A stretch of 64,000 nucleotides of DNA. Source: Azospirillum sp. TSH64. Lineage in GTDB: Bacteria; Pseudomonadota; Alphaproteobacteria; Azospirillales; Azospirillaceae. This document shows positions 7,825-15,505 of this stretch, piece after piece. Every line of letters starts with the position of its first letter. Within the stretch, counting starts at the first letter, position 1. Position numbers and translations under genes: made by a program. The stretch spans positions 6,516,983 to 6,580,982 of the forward strand of contig NZ_LGQW01000015.1 of assembly GCF_003116035.1 (NCBI RefSeq). The letters run 5' to 3'. The notes under the pieces were generated by a model. That model was not told the DNA's origin, did not search any database, and worked only from the letters and a program-made list of their open reading frames with translations.

Positions 7825-9126
7825 ATGGCGGCGACTCCCCGACTGGGCTGGTACGGCGACGACTTCACCGGGGCGACCGACACGCTGGCCGCCTTGGCGA
7901 AGGCAGGGCAGCGGGCGCTTCTGTTCCTCGACGTGCCGGACGTCGCCCGGTTGGGGGAAGCCGGGCCGCTCGATGCGGTGGGGATCGCCGGGGCGGCGCG
8001 GAGCATGGCGCCGGACGCCATGCGGGCGGAGCTGGAGCCGGTCGGCCGCTTCTTCGCAGCACTCGGCGTGGCGGTGATGCATTACAAATGCTGCTCCACC
8101 TTCGACAGCGCAGCCCATGTCGGCAGCATCGGCGAGGCGGTGCGGACGCTGGCCCCGCATTTCCCCAACCGCTTCCGGCCGGTGGTGGGCGGGCAGCCGA
8201 ACATCGGGCGCTATTGCCTGTTCAGCACCCTGTTCGCGGCGGCGGGCACCGGCGGGGTGGTGCATCGCATCGACCGCCACCCGACGATGAGCGTCCACCC
8301 CGTCACCCCGATGGCGGAGGCCGACCTGCGCCGGCATCTCGCCGCGCAGGGGCTGTGGGGGATGGCGGCGCTGCATTTTCCGGATTACGGGCTGGATGGC
8401 GATGGACTGGATGGGCGGCTGGAGCGGCTTTTGGCGGAGGGGCCGTCGGCGCTGCTGCTGGACGTGGCGCGGGCCGAGGATCTGGCGGTCGTCGGGCGGC
8501 TGATCTGGCAGCGGGCGGTGAGCGAGCCCCTGCTGGCGGTGGGCCCGAGCAGCGTGGCGCAGGCGCTGGTCGCGCATTGGAACGTCGGGTCCGACGCTTC
8601 AGTGACGGAAGAGGTGCCGCTGGCCGCGGCGGACAGGCCGGTGTTCCTGATGGCGGGCAGCCTGTCGCCGGTGACGCGGCGGCAGATCGAGGCGGCGGCG
8701 TCCTACACGCGCATCCAGGCCGATGCGGCGTCGCTGTGCGGCGACCCCGGCTATGCGGAGACGCTGTTGGGCGAGGTGGCGGCCTCGCTGGCGGCCGGGC
8801 GCCACACGCTGGTGTGGACGGCGCCGGCGGAAGCCGGGACGGCGGACACCGCCCAGGCCGGGCGGGTCGCGGCGGCGACGGCGGAGTTCGTCGCGGCGGT
8901 GCTGCGGCGGGTGGCTCTGCGCCGGGTCGGCATTGCCGGCGGCGACACCTCCAGCCTCGCGGTGCGGGCGCTGGGGTGCTGGGGCTTGTCCTACCGCTGC
9001 ACGCTGGCGCCGGGGGTCACCGTCAGCCGCACCCATGCCGACGACCCGGCGGTCGACGGGCTGGAGCTGATGCTGAAGGGCGGGCAGATGGGCGGCGAGG
9101 ATCTGTTCGAGCGGCTGCTGGGGTGA
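7825..9126 (+). CDS. DUF1537 four-carbon acid sugar kinase family protein
   Basis: ATP-dependent kinase of the OtnK/DtnK/OiaK family, 433 residues. The N-terminal sugar-acid-binding domain opens with WYGDDFTGATDT (about residues 9-20), the family signature, and has YKCCSTFDS near 87. The C-terminal nucleotide-binding domain carries MAGSLSPVTRRQIE (~275), GGDTSSLAVRALG (~372) and the terminal LKGGQMGGEDLF. Characterised members phosphorylate 3-oxo-tetronates, threonates or 3-oxo-isoapionate. It follows the RLP gene by 5 bases (GAGGACG before the ATG), so its product is probably the RLP substrate. Last gene of the operon; a perfect hairpin begins at its stop codon. Confidence 0.92.
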   Translation: MAATPRLGWYGDDFTGATDTLAALAKAGQRALLFLDVPDVARLGEAGPLDAVGIAGAARSMAPDAMRAELEPVGRFFAALGVAVMHYKCCSTFDSAAHVGSIGEAVRTLAPHFPNRFRPVVGGQPNIGRYCLFSTLFAAAGTGGVVHRIDRHPTMSVHPVTPMAEADLRRHLAAQGLWGMAALHFPDYGLDGDGLDGRLERLLAEGPSALLLDVARAEDLAVVGRLIWQRAVSEPLLAVGPSSVAQALVAHWNVGSDASVTEEVPLAAADRPVFLMAGSLSPVTRRQIEAAASYTRIQADAASLCGDPGYAETLLGEVAASLAAGRHTLVWTAPAEAGTADTAQAGRVAAATAEFVAAVLRRVALRRVGIAGGDTSSLAVRALGCWGLSYRCTLAPGVTVSRTHADDPAVDGLELMLKGGQMGGEDLFERLLG

Positions 9127-9152
9127 GGCCCTCTCCCCGAGGGGAGAGGGCC
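9127..9152. terminator. Perfect 12-bp hairpin between convergent genes
   Basis: GGCCCTCTCCCC and GGGGAGAGGGCC pair perfectly around a two-base centre. It overlaps the kinase stop region and lies 14 bases from the end of the convergent RidA gene, so it can end both transcripts. No U-tract follows on either strand. Its core, CCCTCTCCCC/GGGGAGAGGG, is the same as in the REP-like elements at 1549 and 15216. Confidence 0.65.
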
Positions 9153-9166
9153 TTCTGCGGTCGCGA

Positions 9167-9514
9167 TCAGACCGCGGCGGTGACGACCACTTCGATCAGG
9201 ATTTCCGGCTTGCCGAGATCGGCGACGCCGATGGTGGCGCGGGCCGGCAGGTCGTTGCCGTCCAGCCAGGACAGCCACGCGTCGTTCATCTCGTCCTTCA
9301 GGCCCATGTTCGTGATGAACAGCTGGGCGGACAGCAGCTTGGTCTTGTCGCTGCCGGCCAGCGCCAGCACCTGGTCGAGCTTGCCGCAGATCTGCGTGAC
9401 CTGGCCGCCCATGCCGACGCTGACGTCGTCGGCGATGATGCCGCCGAGATAGGCCGTGCCGTTGTTGACGACGACGCGGTGCATGATCTTGGTCTTCTCG
9501 ATGCGCTTGATCAC
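9167..9514 (-). CDS. RidA family protein (reactive enamine/imine deaminase), copy 1
   Basis: A 115-residue YjgF/YER057c/UK114-fold protein. RidA enzymes hydrolyse reactive 2-enamine/imine intermediates to keto acids and ammonia. Visible hallmarks are the N-terminal NNGTAYLGGIIADD strand, the middle GQVTQICGKLDQVLALAGSD helix and PARATIGVADLGKP, whose arginine corresponds to the substrate-binding arginine of RidA. GTG start preceded by AGGAG. It is the last gene of a minus-strand operon with flavin-dependent amino/imino-acid oxidising subunits, whose imine products are the natural substrates of such proteins. A second copy lies at 10448. Confidence 0.9.
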   Translation of the reverse strand: MIKRIEKTKIMHRVVVNNGTAYLGGIIADDVSVGMGGQVTQICGKLDQVLALAGSDKTKLLSAQLFITNMGLKDEMNDAWLSWLDGNDLPARATIGVADLGKPEILIEVVVTAAV

Positions 9515-9547
9515 GGGGAACTGCTCCTTGGTTTTTTTAAGAAGAAC

Positions 9548-10312
9548 TCAGGGGGTGATGGAGAAATCGACGTAGCGGGCGGCGATGCGCGCCAGCGTGC
9601 CGTCCTGCACGACCGCGCGGATCGCCTCGTCGAAGGACTGCTTCAGGCCAGTGTCCTCCTTGCGCAGCCCGACGCCGATGCCGGGGCCGAACACCTCGGC
9701 GTCGATCACCGGCTGGCCGACCAGCTTGACCGACTTGCCGCCATCGCCCTTCACCCAGTCGGACGCGGTGGCGCCGGTGGTGATGGCGGCATCGAGCCGC
9801 CCGGCCTTCAGGTCGGCCAGCAGGTTCGACGCGGTGTCGTAGGTCTTCAGCGTCGCGTCGCTGCCGAGATGCTTCTCGACATAGCGGGAATGGGTGGTGG
9901 AGACCTGGGCGCCGATGGTCTTGCCGCGCAGGCTGGCCGGCGAGCCGTCGATCGTCGACTTGGCCGGCGCCACGAAATAGGCCGGCACCACCATGTAGGG
10001 GGTGGAGAAGCCGATGGCCTTCGCCCGCTCCGGCGTGATGTTCATCGTCGCCATGATGGCGTCGTACTTCTTCGCCAGCAGGCCCGGAATGATGCCGTCC
10101 CACTCCTGCGCCACGACGGTGCAGGGACGCTTCATCCGCTCGCACAGCGCATTGGCGAGATCGACCTCCAGCCCCGCCACCTTGCCGTCGGGCTGGGTGA
10201 AGTTGAAGGGCGGATAGGCGCCCTCGGTGGCGATGCGGATCTCCTGCGCGGCGGCGGCACCGCCGGACGCAAGCAAGAGGAGGGCGGCAACGCCCGTGAC
10301 GAGGCGCTTCAT
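9548..10312 (-). CDS. Polar amino acid/opine-type ABC transporter substrate-binding protein
   Basis: Periplasmic solute-binding protein, family 3 (HisJ/ArtJ/OccT type), 254 residues. A classical signal peptide (MKRLVTGVAALLLLASGGAAAAQ) spans the first ~23 residues. The mature start IRIATEGAYPPFNFTQPDGK and GLEVDLANALCERM are family hallmarks, and the acidic residue of VDL normally contacts the ligand amino group. It lies between two RidA genes in an operon of flavin dehydrogenase subunits, so the ligand is probably an amino acid, imino acid or opine that those enzymes oxidise. No cognate permease or ATPase is in the window: the permeases at 15506-17583 belong to the unrelated PotB/PotC type. 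Confidence 0.92.
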   Translation of the reverse strand: MKRLVTGVAALLLLASGGAAAAQEIRIATEGAYPPFNFTQPDGKVAGLEVDLANALCERMKRPCTVVAQEWDGIIPGLLAKKYDAIMATMNITPERAKAIGFSTPYMVVPAYFVAPAKSTIDGSPASLRGKTIGAQVSTTHSRYVEKHLGSDATLKTYDTASNLLADLKAGRLDAAITTGATASDWVKGDGGKSVKLVGQPVIDAEVFGPGIGVGLRKEDTGLKQSFDEAIRAVVQDGTLARIAARYVDFSITP

Positions 10313-10343
10313 GGCAGGCTCCGGAAATGGCGAAGGTGGTTCA

Positions 10344-10381
10344 GAGTCCGTCCGGTGCTTACAGAAGCACCGGACGGACTC
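10344..10381. terminator. Strong 17-bp perfect hairpin inside the amine-oxidation operon
   Basis: GAGTCCGTCCGGTGCTT (10344-10360) pairs perfectly with AAGCACCGGACGGACTC (10365-10381) around a four-base loop. It lies between the end of the second RidA gene and the start of the binding-protein gene, both minus strand. It may partially terminate or protect the upstream message, letting the binding protein be expressed at a different level. No U-run follows on the minus strand. Confidence 0.6.
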
Positions 10382-10400
10382 TTAGCTTTTGGTTTTCCGT

Positions 10401-10439
10401 GTGATTCACGCTTCAAGCGATTCCGCTTGAACCGATCAC
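10401..10439. repeat. Two-tier inverted repeat
   Basis: TTCAAGCG (10412-10419) pairs with CGCTTGAA (10424-10431) around ATTC. An outer stem is formed by GTGAT (10401-10405) and ATCAC (10435-10439). It abuts the RidA stop region and follows the strong hairpin at 10344-10381. It could be part of a tandem terminator or a dispersed palindromic repeat; no second copy is visible in this window. Confidence 0.45.
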
Positions 10440-10447
10440 ACTCCGTG

Positions 10448-10795
10448 TTAAAGCCCCGCGACGACCACGATCTCGACCAGGATCGACGGGTCGGCAAGCC
10501 GGGCCTCGACCGTCGCGCGGGCGGGCGGGTTGGCCTTGTCGACCCAGGCGTCCCAGGCGGCGTTCATCTCGGGGAAGGTGGCGATGTCGGCGAGATAGAC
10601 CGTGGCGGTCAGGAGGTTGCTCTTCGACGTGCCGGCCTGGGCCAGCAGGGAGTCGATCTGGCGCAGCACGTCGCGGGTCTGCGCCTCGACCGTGGTCGAG
10701 CCGTCATCGACGATCTGGCCGGCGAGATAGACGGTGTCCTTGTGGATGACCATGTCGCAGAGGCGCGGGGTCAGGTGGAAACGCTGGATCGTCAC
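10448..10795 (-). CDS. RidA family protein, copy 2
   Basis: Second small RidA-fold protein, 115 residues from the GTG at 10795, which has GGAG at the right distance; the frame also opens with TTG at 10810. Key segments are KDTVYLAGQIVDDGSTTVEA, DVLRQIDSLLAQAGTSKSNL and PPARATVEARLADPSILVEI, the last with the conserved arginine. It follows the DAO-type subunit at 10815 closely and shares the operon with copy 1, so two imine-hydrolysing proteins serve one oxidation system. They are clearly diverged, which suggests different imine substrates rather than a recent duplication. Confidence 0.9.
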   Translation of the reverse strand: MTIQRFHLTPRLCDMVIHKDTVYLAGQIVDDGSTTVEAQTRDVLRQIDSLLAQAGTSKSNLLTATVYLADIATFPEMNAAWDAWVDKANPPARATVEARLADPSILVEIVVVAGL

Positions 10796-10814
10796 GGGGC
10801 GATGCTCCAAAGGG

Positions 10815-11942
10815 TCAGGCGGCGAAGCGGCCGATGCTGAAAGGGGCGATGGGCAGGTCGGTGGACCCGCCCGTGATCAGGTCGGCGGTGATGCGCCCGA
10901 CAATAGGGCCAAGCTGGAAGCCGTGCGCGGAGAAACCGAAGGAATGGTAGAGGTCCGGCTCGGTGCCGCTGGGGCCGATCACCGGGATCTGATCCGGCAT
11001 CCGCGCCTCGATCCCCGCCCAGGAGCGGACGATGGTGGCGCCGCGCATGCACGGGAACAGGTCCCACACCGTGCGGGCGTTGACCGACACCTGCGAGAAG
11101 TCCAGCTCCGTCCGGTTCTCGTCGCGCACAGCCCGGCCGAGCAGCCCGCCGCCGATCAGCACGGTGCCGTTGGGGAACTGCTTGAAGGACAGGGTGCGGC
11201 CGGTCGCCCCCACCACCGGCTTGATGAAGGGAGCGACGCGGGCGGTGATCATCAGCATGGGGGCGATGACCTCCAAGGGCACCGGCTCCCCCACCTGCGC
11301 GGCGATGCGGTCGGCCCAGGCACCGGCGGCGTTCACCACCACCGGCGCCTCGAACCGCCCGCCGTCGGCGGTCTCGACGGTCCACAGGTTGTTCTTGCGA
11401 ACCAGCCGCATCACCGCCCCGCCCTCCTGGAAGCGGGCGCCGAGTGCCATGGCCTTGCGGCGGAAGGCGAAGGTGGTGCGGAAGGGGATCGCCGCCCCGT
11501 CGCCGCGCGACACCAGAGCGCCGACGCAATGGTCGGCGATGGCCGGCACCAGCGACCGCAGCTCGTCCCGGCCGACCACCTCCTCGTGGGTGAAGCCCAG
11601 CGCGTTCAGTTCGGCGACGCGGGCGTGCGAGGTCGCCAGCTCCGCCTCGCTCTCCGCCACCTTGATCTGACCGTGGCTTTCGAAGCCGCAATCGTCGTCC
11701 ACCAGATCCCGGATGCGGTGCCACAGCGCCATCGAGGCGACGGACAGCGGCACCTCGGCGACATGGCGGCCGAGCTGGCGCACGCCGCCCGCATTGACGC
11801 CGGAGGCGTGGCGGGCGACATGGTCCTTCTCCAGCACCAGCACGCGGACGCCGCGCATCGACAGCTGCAGCGCGGCGGAGCAGCCGTGCAGGCCGCCGCC
11901 GATGACGATGACGTCGGGCTTGAAGGAGGCGGTCGCGGTCAT
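10815..11942 (-). CDS. FAD-dependent oxidoreductase, DAO family (opine oxidase/D-hydroxyproline dehydrogenase beta-subunit type)
   Basis: Catalytic subunit, 375 residues, with N-terminal dinucleotide-binding motif VIGGGLHGCSAALQL and C-terminal GFSAHGFQLGPIVGRITADL typical of glycine/D-amino-acid oxidases, HcnC and opine-oxidase B subunits. It oxidises a C-N bond of an amino acid, imino acid or opine and passes electrons on through partner subunits. The adjacent [2Fe-2S] and FAD/NAD subunits (11956-13724) match the multisubunit HcnABC/OoxAB/D-hydroxyproline dehydrogenase plan. GGAGG precedes the ATG, and the gene is 13 bases from its upstream neighbour. A second DAO subunit is at 13705, so this operon has two catalytic subunits. 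Confidence 0.88.
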   Translation of the reverse strand: MTATASFKPDVIVIGGGLHGCSAALQLSMRGVRVLVLEKDHVARHASGVNAGGVRQLGRHVAEVPLSVASMALWHRIRDLVDDDCGFESHGQIKVAESEAELATSHARVAELNALGFTHEEVVGRDELRSLVPAIADHCVGALVSRGDGAAIPFRTTFAFRRKAMALGARFQEGGAVMRLVRKNNLWTVETADGGRFEAPVVVNAAGAWADRIAAQVGEPVPLEVIAPMLMITARVAPFIKPVVGATGRTLSFKQFPNGTVLIGGGLLGRAVRDENRTELDFSQVSVNARTVWDLFPCMRGATIVRSWAGIEARMPDQIPVIGPSGTEPDLYHSFGFSAHGFQLGPIVGRITADLITGGSTDLPIAPFSIGRFAA

Positions 11943-11955
11943 CGGGCGCCTCCGG

Positions 11956-13413
11956 TCAGTGCTTGAACACGGCGTCGATGTCGGCGTCGGTCTTCGGCAG
12001 TGCCGCCAGCTCGGCCAGCGTGATCGGCTTCACCGGCGGGCGCAGCCGGTAATAGCCGACCTCCGCCGGGGAGACGCCGCGCTCCGCCGCGATGACCTCG
12101 GTCACGGTCGGGCCGCAGAGCCGGCCTTGGCAGGGGCCCATGCCGCAGCGCAGGAAGCTCTTGGCCTGGTTGGGACCGGAACAGCCGAGCCGCACCGCCT
12201 CGCGCACCGCACCGGCGGTGATCTCTTCGCAGCGGCAGACGATGGTGTCGTCGGCCGGTGCGCGGAAGGCTTCCGCCGGGGTGTAGAGCGTGTCGAGGAA
12301 GGCGCGGCCGGTCAGCGCGCGGTCGAGTGCTGCGCGATGGGGAACCGCCAGCTGGTCGCGCTGCTCGCGCCCGATGCGGCCGAGCCGGTGCAGGGCGTCG
12401 AGGGCGGCCAGCCGGCCGGCCTCCTCCGCCGCGCGGGCGCCGCCGATGCCGGCGCCGTCACCGGCCAGCGACACGCCCTCGACCGAGGTGGCGCCCCATT
12501 CGTCGGTGGTCGGGCGCCAGCAGCGCTGCTGCTCGTCCCAGCGCTGGGCGCAGCCGGTGGCGTTGGCGAGGTTCAGGTTGGGGACGACGCCGTGATGCAG
12601 CAGCAGCGTGTCGGCGGGCAGCCGGTGCTCGGTGCCGTTGCGGGTGTAGACGACGCTCTTCAAGGCGCTGTCCCCGCCGATGGCACCTTCGGCGCGCAAG
12701 GCGGTGACGTTGCCGATGACGGTCAGCTTGCGCCGGACCTCCAGCATCAGCTTCATGCCCTTGCCGAGGTAAGGCGAGCGCAGGAATCCCGGCAGCAGCG
12801 GCAGGGCGGCGCGCCAGTTCTCCTTCGGTGTGGTGTCGAGGATGGCGTCGATGCGGACGCCGGCCTGGAGATACTGCCAAGCCAGCAGCCAGAGCAGCGG
12901 GCCGCTGCCCGCCATCACCGTGGCGCCCGACGGCACGAGGCCGGAGGTCTTCAGCAGCACCTGCGCCGCACCGGCACCCAGCACGCCCGGCAGGGTCCAG
13001 CCGGGGATCGGGAAGGGCCGCTCCAGGGCGCCGGTCGCCAGGATGACGTGGCGGACGGTCAGCATGGATGCGGCGCCGTTGCGCGACAGGCCGATCTGGA
13101 TCGGGCGGTGCCCGTCGCCCGCGTCCTCACGGGGACGGGCGACGCTCCACACGATTGTGCCGGGCCAGTGGGCGGCGCCGCTGTCGCGCAGCGGCCCCAG
13201 CAGCTCGGCGCCATGCCAATAGTCGGGGCCGAGCACCTTGCGGTCGCGCACCGGCGTTTCGGTGACGGCGCGGTAGATCTGGCCGCCCGGTTCCGCCTGC
13301 TCGTCGAGCAGGACGACCGACGCGCCCTTCGACGCGGCCAGCGCCGCGGCGGCGAGGCCTGCCGGGCCGGAGCCGACGACGGCGATGTCGAAGTCAAACT
13401 TGGGGGCGCTCAT
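11956..13413 (-). CDS. FAD/NAD(P)-dependent oxidoreductase with C-terminal [2Fe-2S] domain (HcnB/OoxA type)
   Basis: Electron-transfer alpha subunit, 485 residues. The N-terminal FAD motif is VVGSGPAGLAAAALAASKGA, and a second dinucleotide site (TVMAGSGPLLWLLAWQYLQA) follows near residue 160. The C-terminal BFD-like iron-sulphur domain (about residues 392-432) has CRCEE and CGMGPCQGRLCG, giving the four cysteines. This layout is that of opine oxidase A, HcnB and D-hydroxyproline dehydrogenase alpha subunits. It overlaps the ferredoxin-like gene upstream by 4 bases, which points to translational coupling and a fixed complex. Confidence 0.9.
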   Translation of the reverse strand: MSAPKFDFDIAVVGSGPAGLAAAALAASKGASVVLLDEQAEPGGQIYRAVTETPVRDRKVLGPDYWHGAELLGPLRDSGAAHWPGTIVWSVARPREDAGDGHRPIQIGLSRNGAASMLTVRHVILATGALERPFPIPGWTLPGVLGAGAAQVLLKTSGLVPSGATVMAGSGPLLWLLAWQYLQAGVRIDAILDTTPKENWRAALPLLPGFLRSPYLGKGMKLMLEVRRKLTVIGNVTALRAEGAIGGDSALKSVVYTRNGTEHRLPADTLLLHHGVVPNLNLANATGCAQRWDEQQRCWRPTTDEWGATSVEGVSLAGDGAGIGGARAAEEAGRLAALDALHRLGRIGREQRDQLAVPHRAALDRALTGRAFLDTLYTPAEAFRAPADDTIVCRCEEITAGAVREAVRLGCSGPNQAKSFLRCGMGPCQGRLCGPTVTEVIAAERGVSPAEVGYYRLRPPVKPITLAELAALPKTDADIDAVFKH

Positions 13414-13724
13414 CGCTCGACCTCGCGCTTGCCGTTCTGGGTTTCCACCGCCATGCCGGGGGCCACGCGCACCTGACAGCCCTGGCGGTTGCCGGTGCCG
13501 TCGATGGTGACGAGGCAGTCGAAGCAGACGCCCATCATGCAGTAGGGACCGCGCGCCGCACCGCTGACCGGGGTGGTGCGGCAGGCGGTGACGCCGTTCG
13601 CCAGCAGGGCGGCGGTGACGCTGTCGCCGGCCCGCGCGCTGGCCGGACGGCCGTCGATGGTGAAGGAAACCGTGTGCCCTGCTGCGTTGAGGGCGGTTTC
13701 GATCTCAGGCAGCCTGCGGAACAT
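13410..13724 (-). CDS. Small [2Fe-2S] ferredoxin-like subunit (HcnA type)
   Basis: Protein of 104 residues with plant-type ferredoxin cysteines: Cys62, Cys67 and Cys70 in YCMMGVCFDCLV and Cys83 in RQGCQV. This matches the small gamma subunit of hydrogen cyanide synthase and of opine or D-hydroxyproline dehydrogenase complexes, which relays electrons between the flavin subunits. GGAGG precedes the ATG. It overlaps the DAO gene upstream by 20 bases and the FAD/NAD gene downstream by 4 bases, so all three are translationally coupled. Confidence 0.9.
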   Translation of the reverse strand: MFRRLPEIETALNAAGHTVSFTIDGRPASARAGDSVTAALLANGVTACRTTPVSGAARGPYCMMGVCFDCLVTIDGTGNRQGCQVRVAPGMAVETQNGKREVER

Positions 13725-14838
13725 GGAACCTCCGGGCGCTGAAGGGCGTGAAGTTGTCGCCGAGGCCGCCGGCCGCGATCAGCGGCGCCAGCGTCAGCGC
13801 ATGGTTGGCGGCAAGGGTGACGCCGCTGTGGCAGGTGGCGACGAAGGCGCCGGGCGCCGTCTTCGATTCCTCGTAGATCGGGAAGCCGTCCGGCGTCAGC
13901 ACGCGCAGCGCAGCCCAGCTCCGCACCACGTTCAGCTTGCCCAGCAGCGGGAAGAAGCGGATGGCGCGCTCTGCGATGGCCGAGGAAATGCCGGGTTGCA
14001 GCGTCGTGTCGAAGCCGACCTCCTCGAAGCTGTCGCCGATCATCACCCCGCCCTCGTCGGTCTGGCGGACATAGACAGTGGGGTGATGCAGGAAGGGGGC
14101 GGTCTTCTCGGTGACGATGACATGGCCGCGCTGCGGGCGGACGGGTGCCGACAGCCCGACCATCGGCGCCAGCCGGGCGCTGTCATGGCCGGCGGCCAGC
14201 ACGATCTTGCCGGCGCGGACTTCTCCGCCTGCGGTGGTCATGCGGAAGCCGCCGTCGCGATGCTCGATGCGCTCGACCCGGTGGTTGGGACGGTAATCGA
14301 CGCCCAGCAGGCCGATGCCCTTGTGCAGGGTGCGCAGGAGGCGCAGCGAGTTGCAGTGGCCGTCCAGCGGGCAATAGGTGCCGCCGACCACGTCGGGCCC
14401 GATGAAGGGCAGTTCCTTGCGCAGCGTCTCGCGGTCCATCACCTCGTAGGGGTAACGGATCATGTCGGGCTGGTTGTGCAGCCGCATCATGGTGTTGGCG
14501 CGGGCCTGCAAATCCTCTTCCGACAGCATCGGCATGAAGCCGCCGGGACGGCGGTAGGCGACGTCCAGCCCGGTCTGTTCGCGCAGCAGGTCGGCGAAGC
14601 CGCTCCAGTCGTCGGAGGACTTCTTGGTCCAGCCGGCATATTCCGGCATGCCAAGGCCCTTGCCCTGCACCCAGACCAGGGCGAAGTTGCCGCGCGACGG
14701 CCGCACGGCGATGTCGCCCTCGTCCAGCATGGCGACCGTCTGGCCGGCACGGGCGAGACCCCAGGCCAGCGCCGATCCGACCAGCCCGCCGCCGATCACG
14801 GCGACGTCGTATTCTCCGCCCCGACTGGGCTGCGTCAT
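13705..14838 (-). CDS. FAD-dependent oxidoreductase, DAO family, second catalytic subunit
   Basis: First gene of the amine-oxidation operon, 377 residues from the ATG at 14838 (GGGAG upstream); the frame is open to 14892. FAD motif VAVIGGGLVGSALAWGLARA at the N-terminus and CHSGVTLAANHALTLAPLI near the end mark it as a glycine/D-amino-acid-oxidase-like beta subunit. It is distinct in sequence from the DAO subunit at 10815. Two catalytic subunits around one electron-transfer pair suggest either alternative complexes with two substrates or successive oxidations. A long regulatory region with a dyad lies upstream. Confidence 0.88.
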   Translation of the reverse strand: MTQPSRGGEYDVAVIGGGLVGSALAWGLARAGQTVAMLDEGDIAVRPSRGNFALVWVQGKGLGMPEYAGWTKKSSDDWSGFADLLREQTGLDVAYRRPGGFMPMLSEEDLQARANTMMRLHNQPDMIRYPYEVMDRETLRKELPFIGPDVVGGTYCPLDGHCNSLRLLRTLHKGIGLLGVDYRPNHRVERIEHRDGGFRMTTAGGEVRAGKIVLAAGHDSARLAPMVGLSAPVRPQRGHVIVTEKTAPFLHHPTVYVRQTDEGGVMIGDSFEEVGFDTTLQPGISSAIAERAIRFFPLLGKLNVVRSWAALRVLTPDGFPIYEESKTAPGAFVATCHSGVTLAANHALTLAPLIAAGGLGDNFTPFSARRFHVPQAA

Positions 14839-15505
14839 CGTCTCCACTCCCGCCGCCGCCGCACCGTTTCCCGTGCGCATCGGCCGCCGCATTTATCGTG
14901 TGGCGCGCATCGCCCCATCCGGCACCCGCATACAGTGTCGAATATTTGACGATACGCCGTAAATCTTTGAGGTCGCGCCGGATCTGCCGGCGTTACACAT
15001 GGATGTATTGCAAACTGCAGGGTTTTCTTTGCCGGAGCACCGCGGGAGTCTGTCCTATGCTCCCCGACGGTGCCCCCAAGTTCCCGTGATCCTTGCGACA
15101 GCATCGGCAGCCAACCTATAACTGTCAAATCAGATCGAAGGGGTGTTTCATGACTGAATGTTATGATTCGGCGGTGGGTGGTTGGTTTTGGGAGGGAGGC
15201 GGTCATCCTGGGCATCTCCCTCTCCCCCCCGCTCACGCGCAAACTTCGTTTGCGCTGACGCGACAGGCGGACCTTTGGTCCGCCGAAAGCGGGGAGAGGG
15301 TCGGGGTGAGGGGGATGCACAGCGGCACGCGTCGGGCCGATAAGCGCCTCCCCCGCTTAAGTTTTTTTGGCGGACTATTTCCCGCCCTTCGGTGACCGGA
15401 CGCCATGCGTCCCCCTCACCCTAACCCTCTCCCCGGGAGGGAGAGGGGATGGTCCCGGCTTTTTGGGGCTCTATGCACCTGCGTCTTTCCAACAGGACAA
15501 TGCCG
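14839..15505. promoter_or_regulatory. Long divergent intergenic region with a dyad and REP-like elements
   Basis: A 667-base region between the amine-oxidation operon (-) and the PotB-type permease (+). No credible gene is seen. The left part (about 14930-15150) is A+T-richer and holds a near-perfect 14-bp dyad, GTCGAATATTTGAC (14937-14950), about 100 bases upstream of the DAO start: a candidate operator. The right part is taken up by two REP-like elements (15216-15320 and 15407-15445). AGGAC at 15494-15498 is the ribosome site for the permease. Confidence 0.55.
15216..15445. repeat. REP-like element pair with nested cloverleaf-like insert
   Basis: The outer stem pairs CCCTCTCCCC (15218-15227) with GGGGAGAGGG (15291-15300), and GCT (15231-15233) with AGC (15288-15290) across a CCC bulge. 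Inside lie two perfect hairpins: GCGCAAAC-ttc-GTTTGCGC (15237-15255) and GGCGGACC-ttt-GGTCCGCC (15266-15284). The right-hand partner arm is at 15407-15437. Outer arms match those at 1564-1592 and 1649-1679, but the spacer and insert are different, so the same repeat family occurs in a simple and an expanded form. Confidence 0.75.

Noticed and set aside
15093-15395. 100-codon open frame in the permease upstream region
   Set aside because: It runs through the REP-like repeat and its hairpins, so it is a by-product of repeat sequence.
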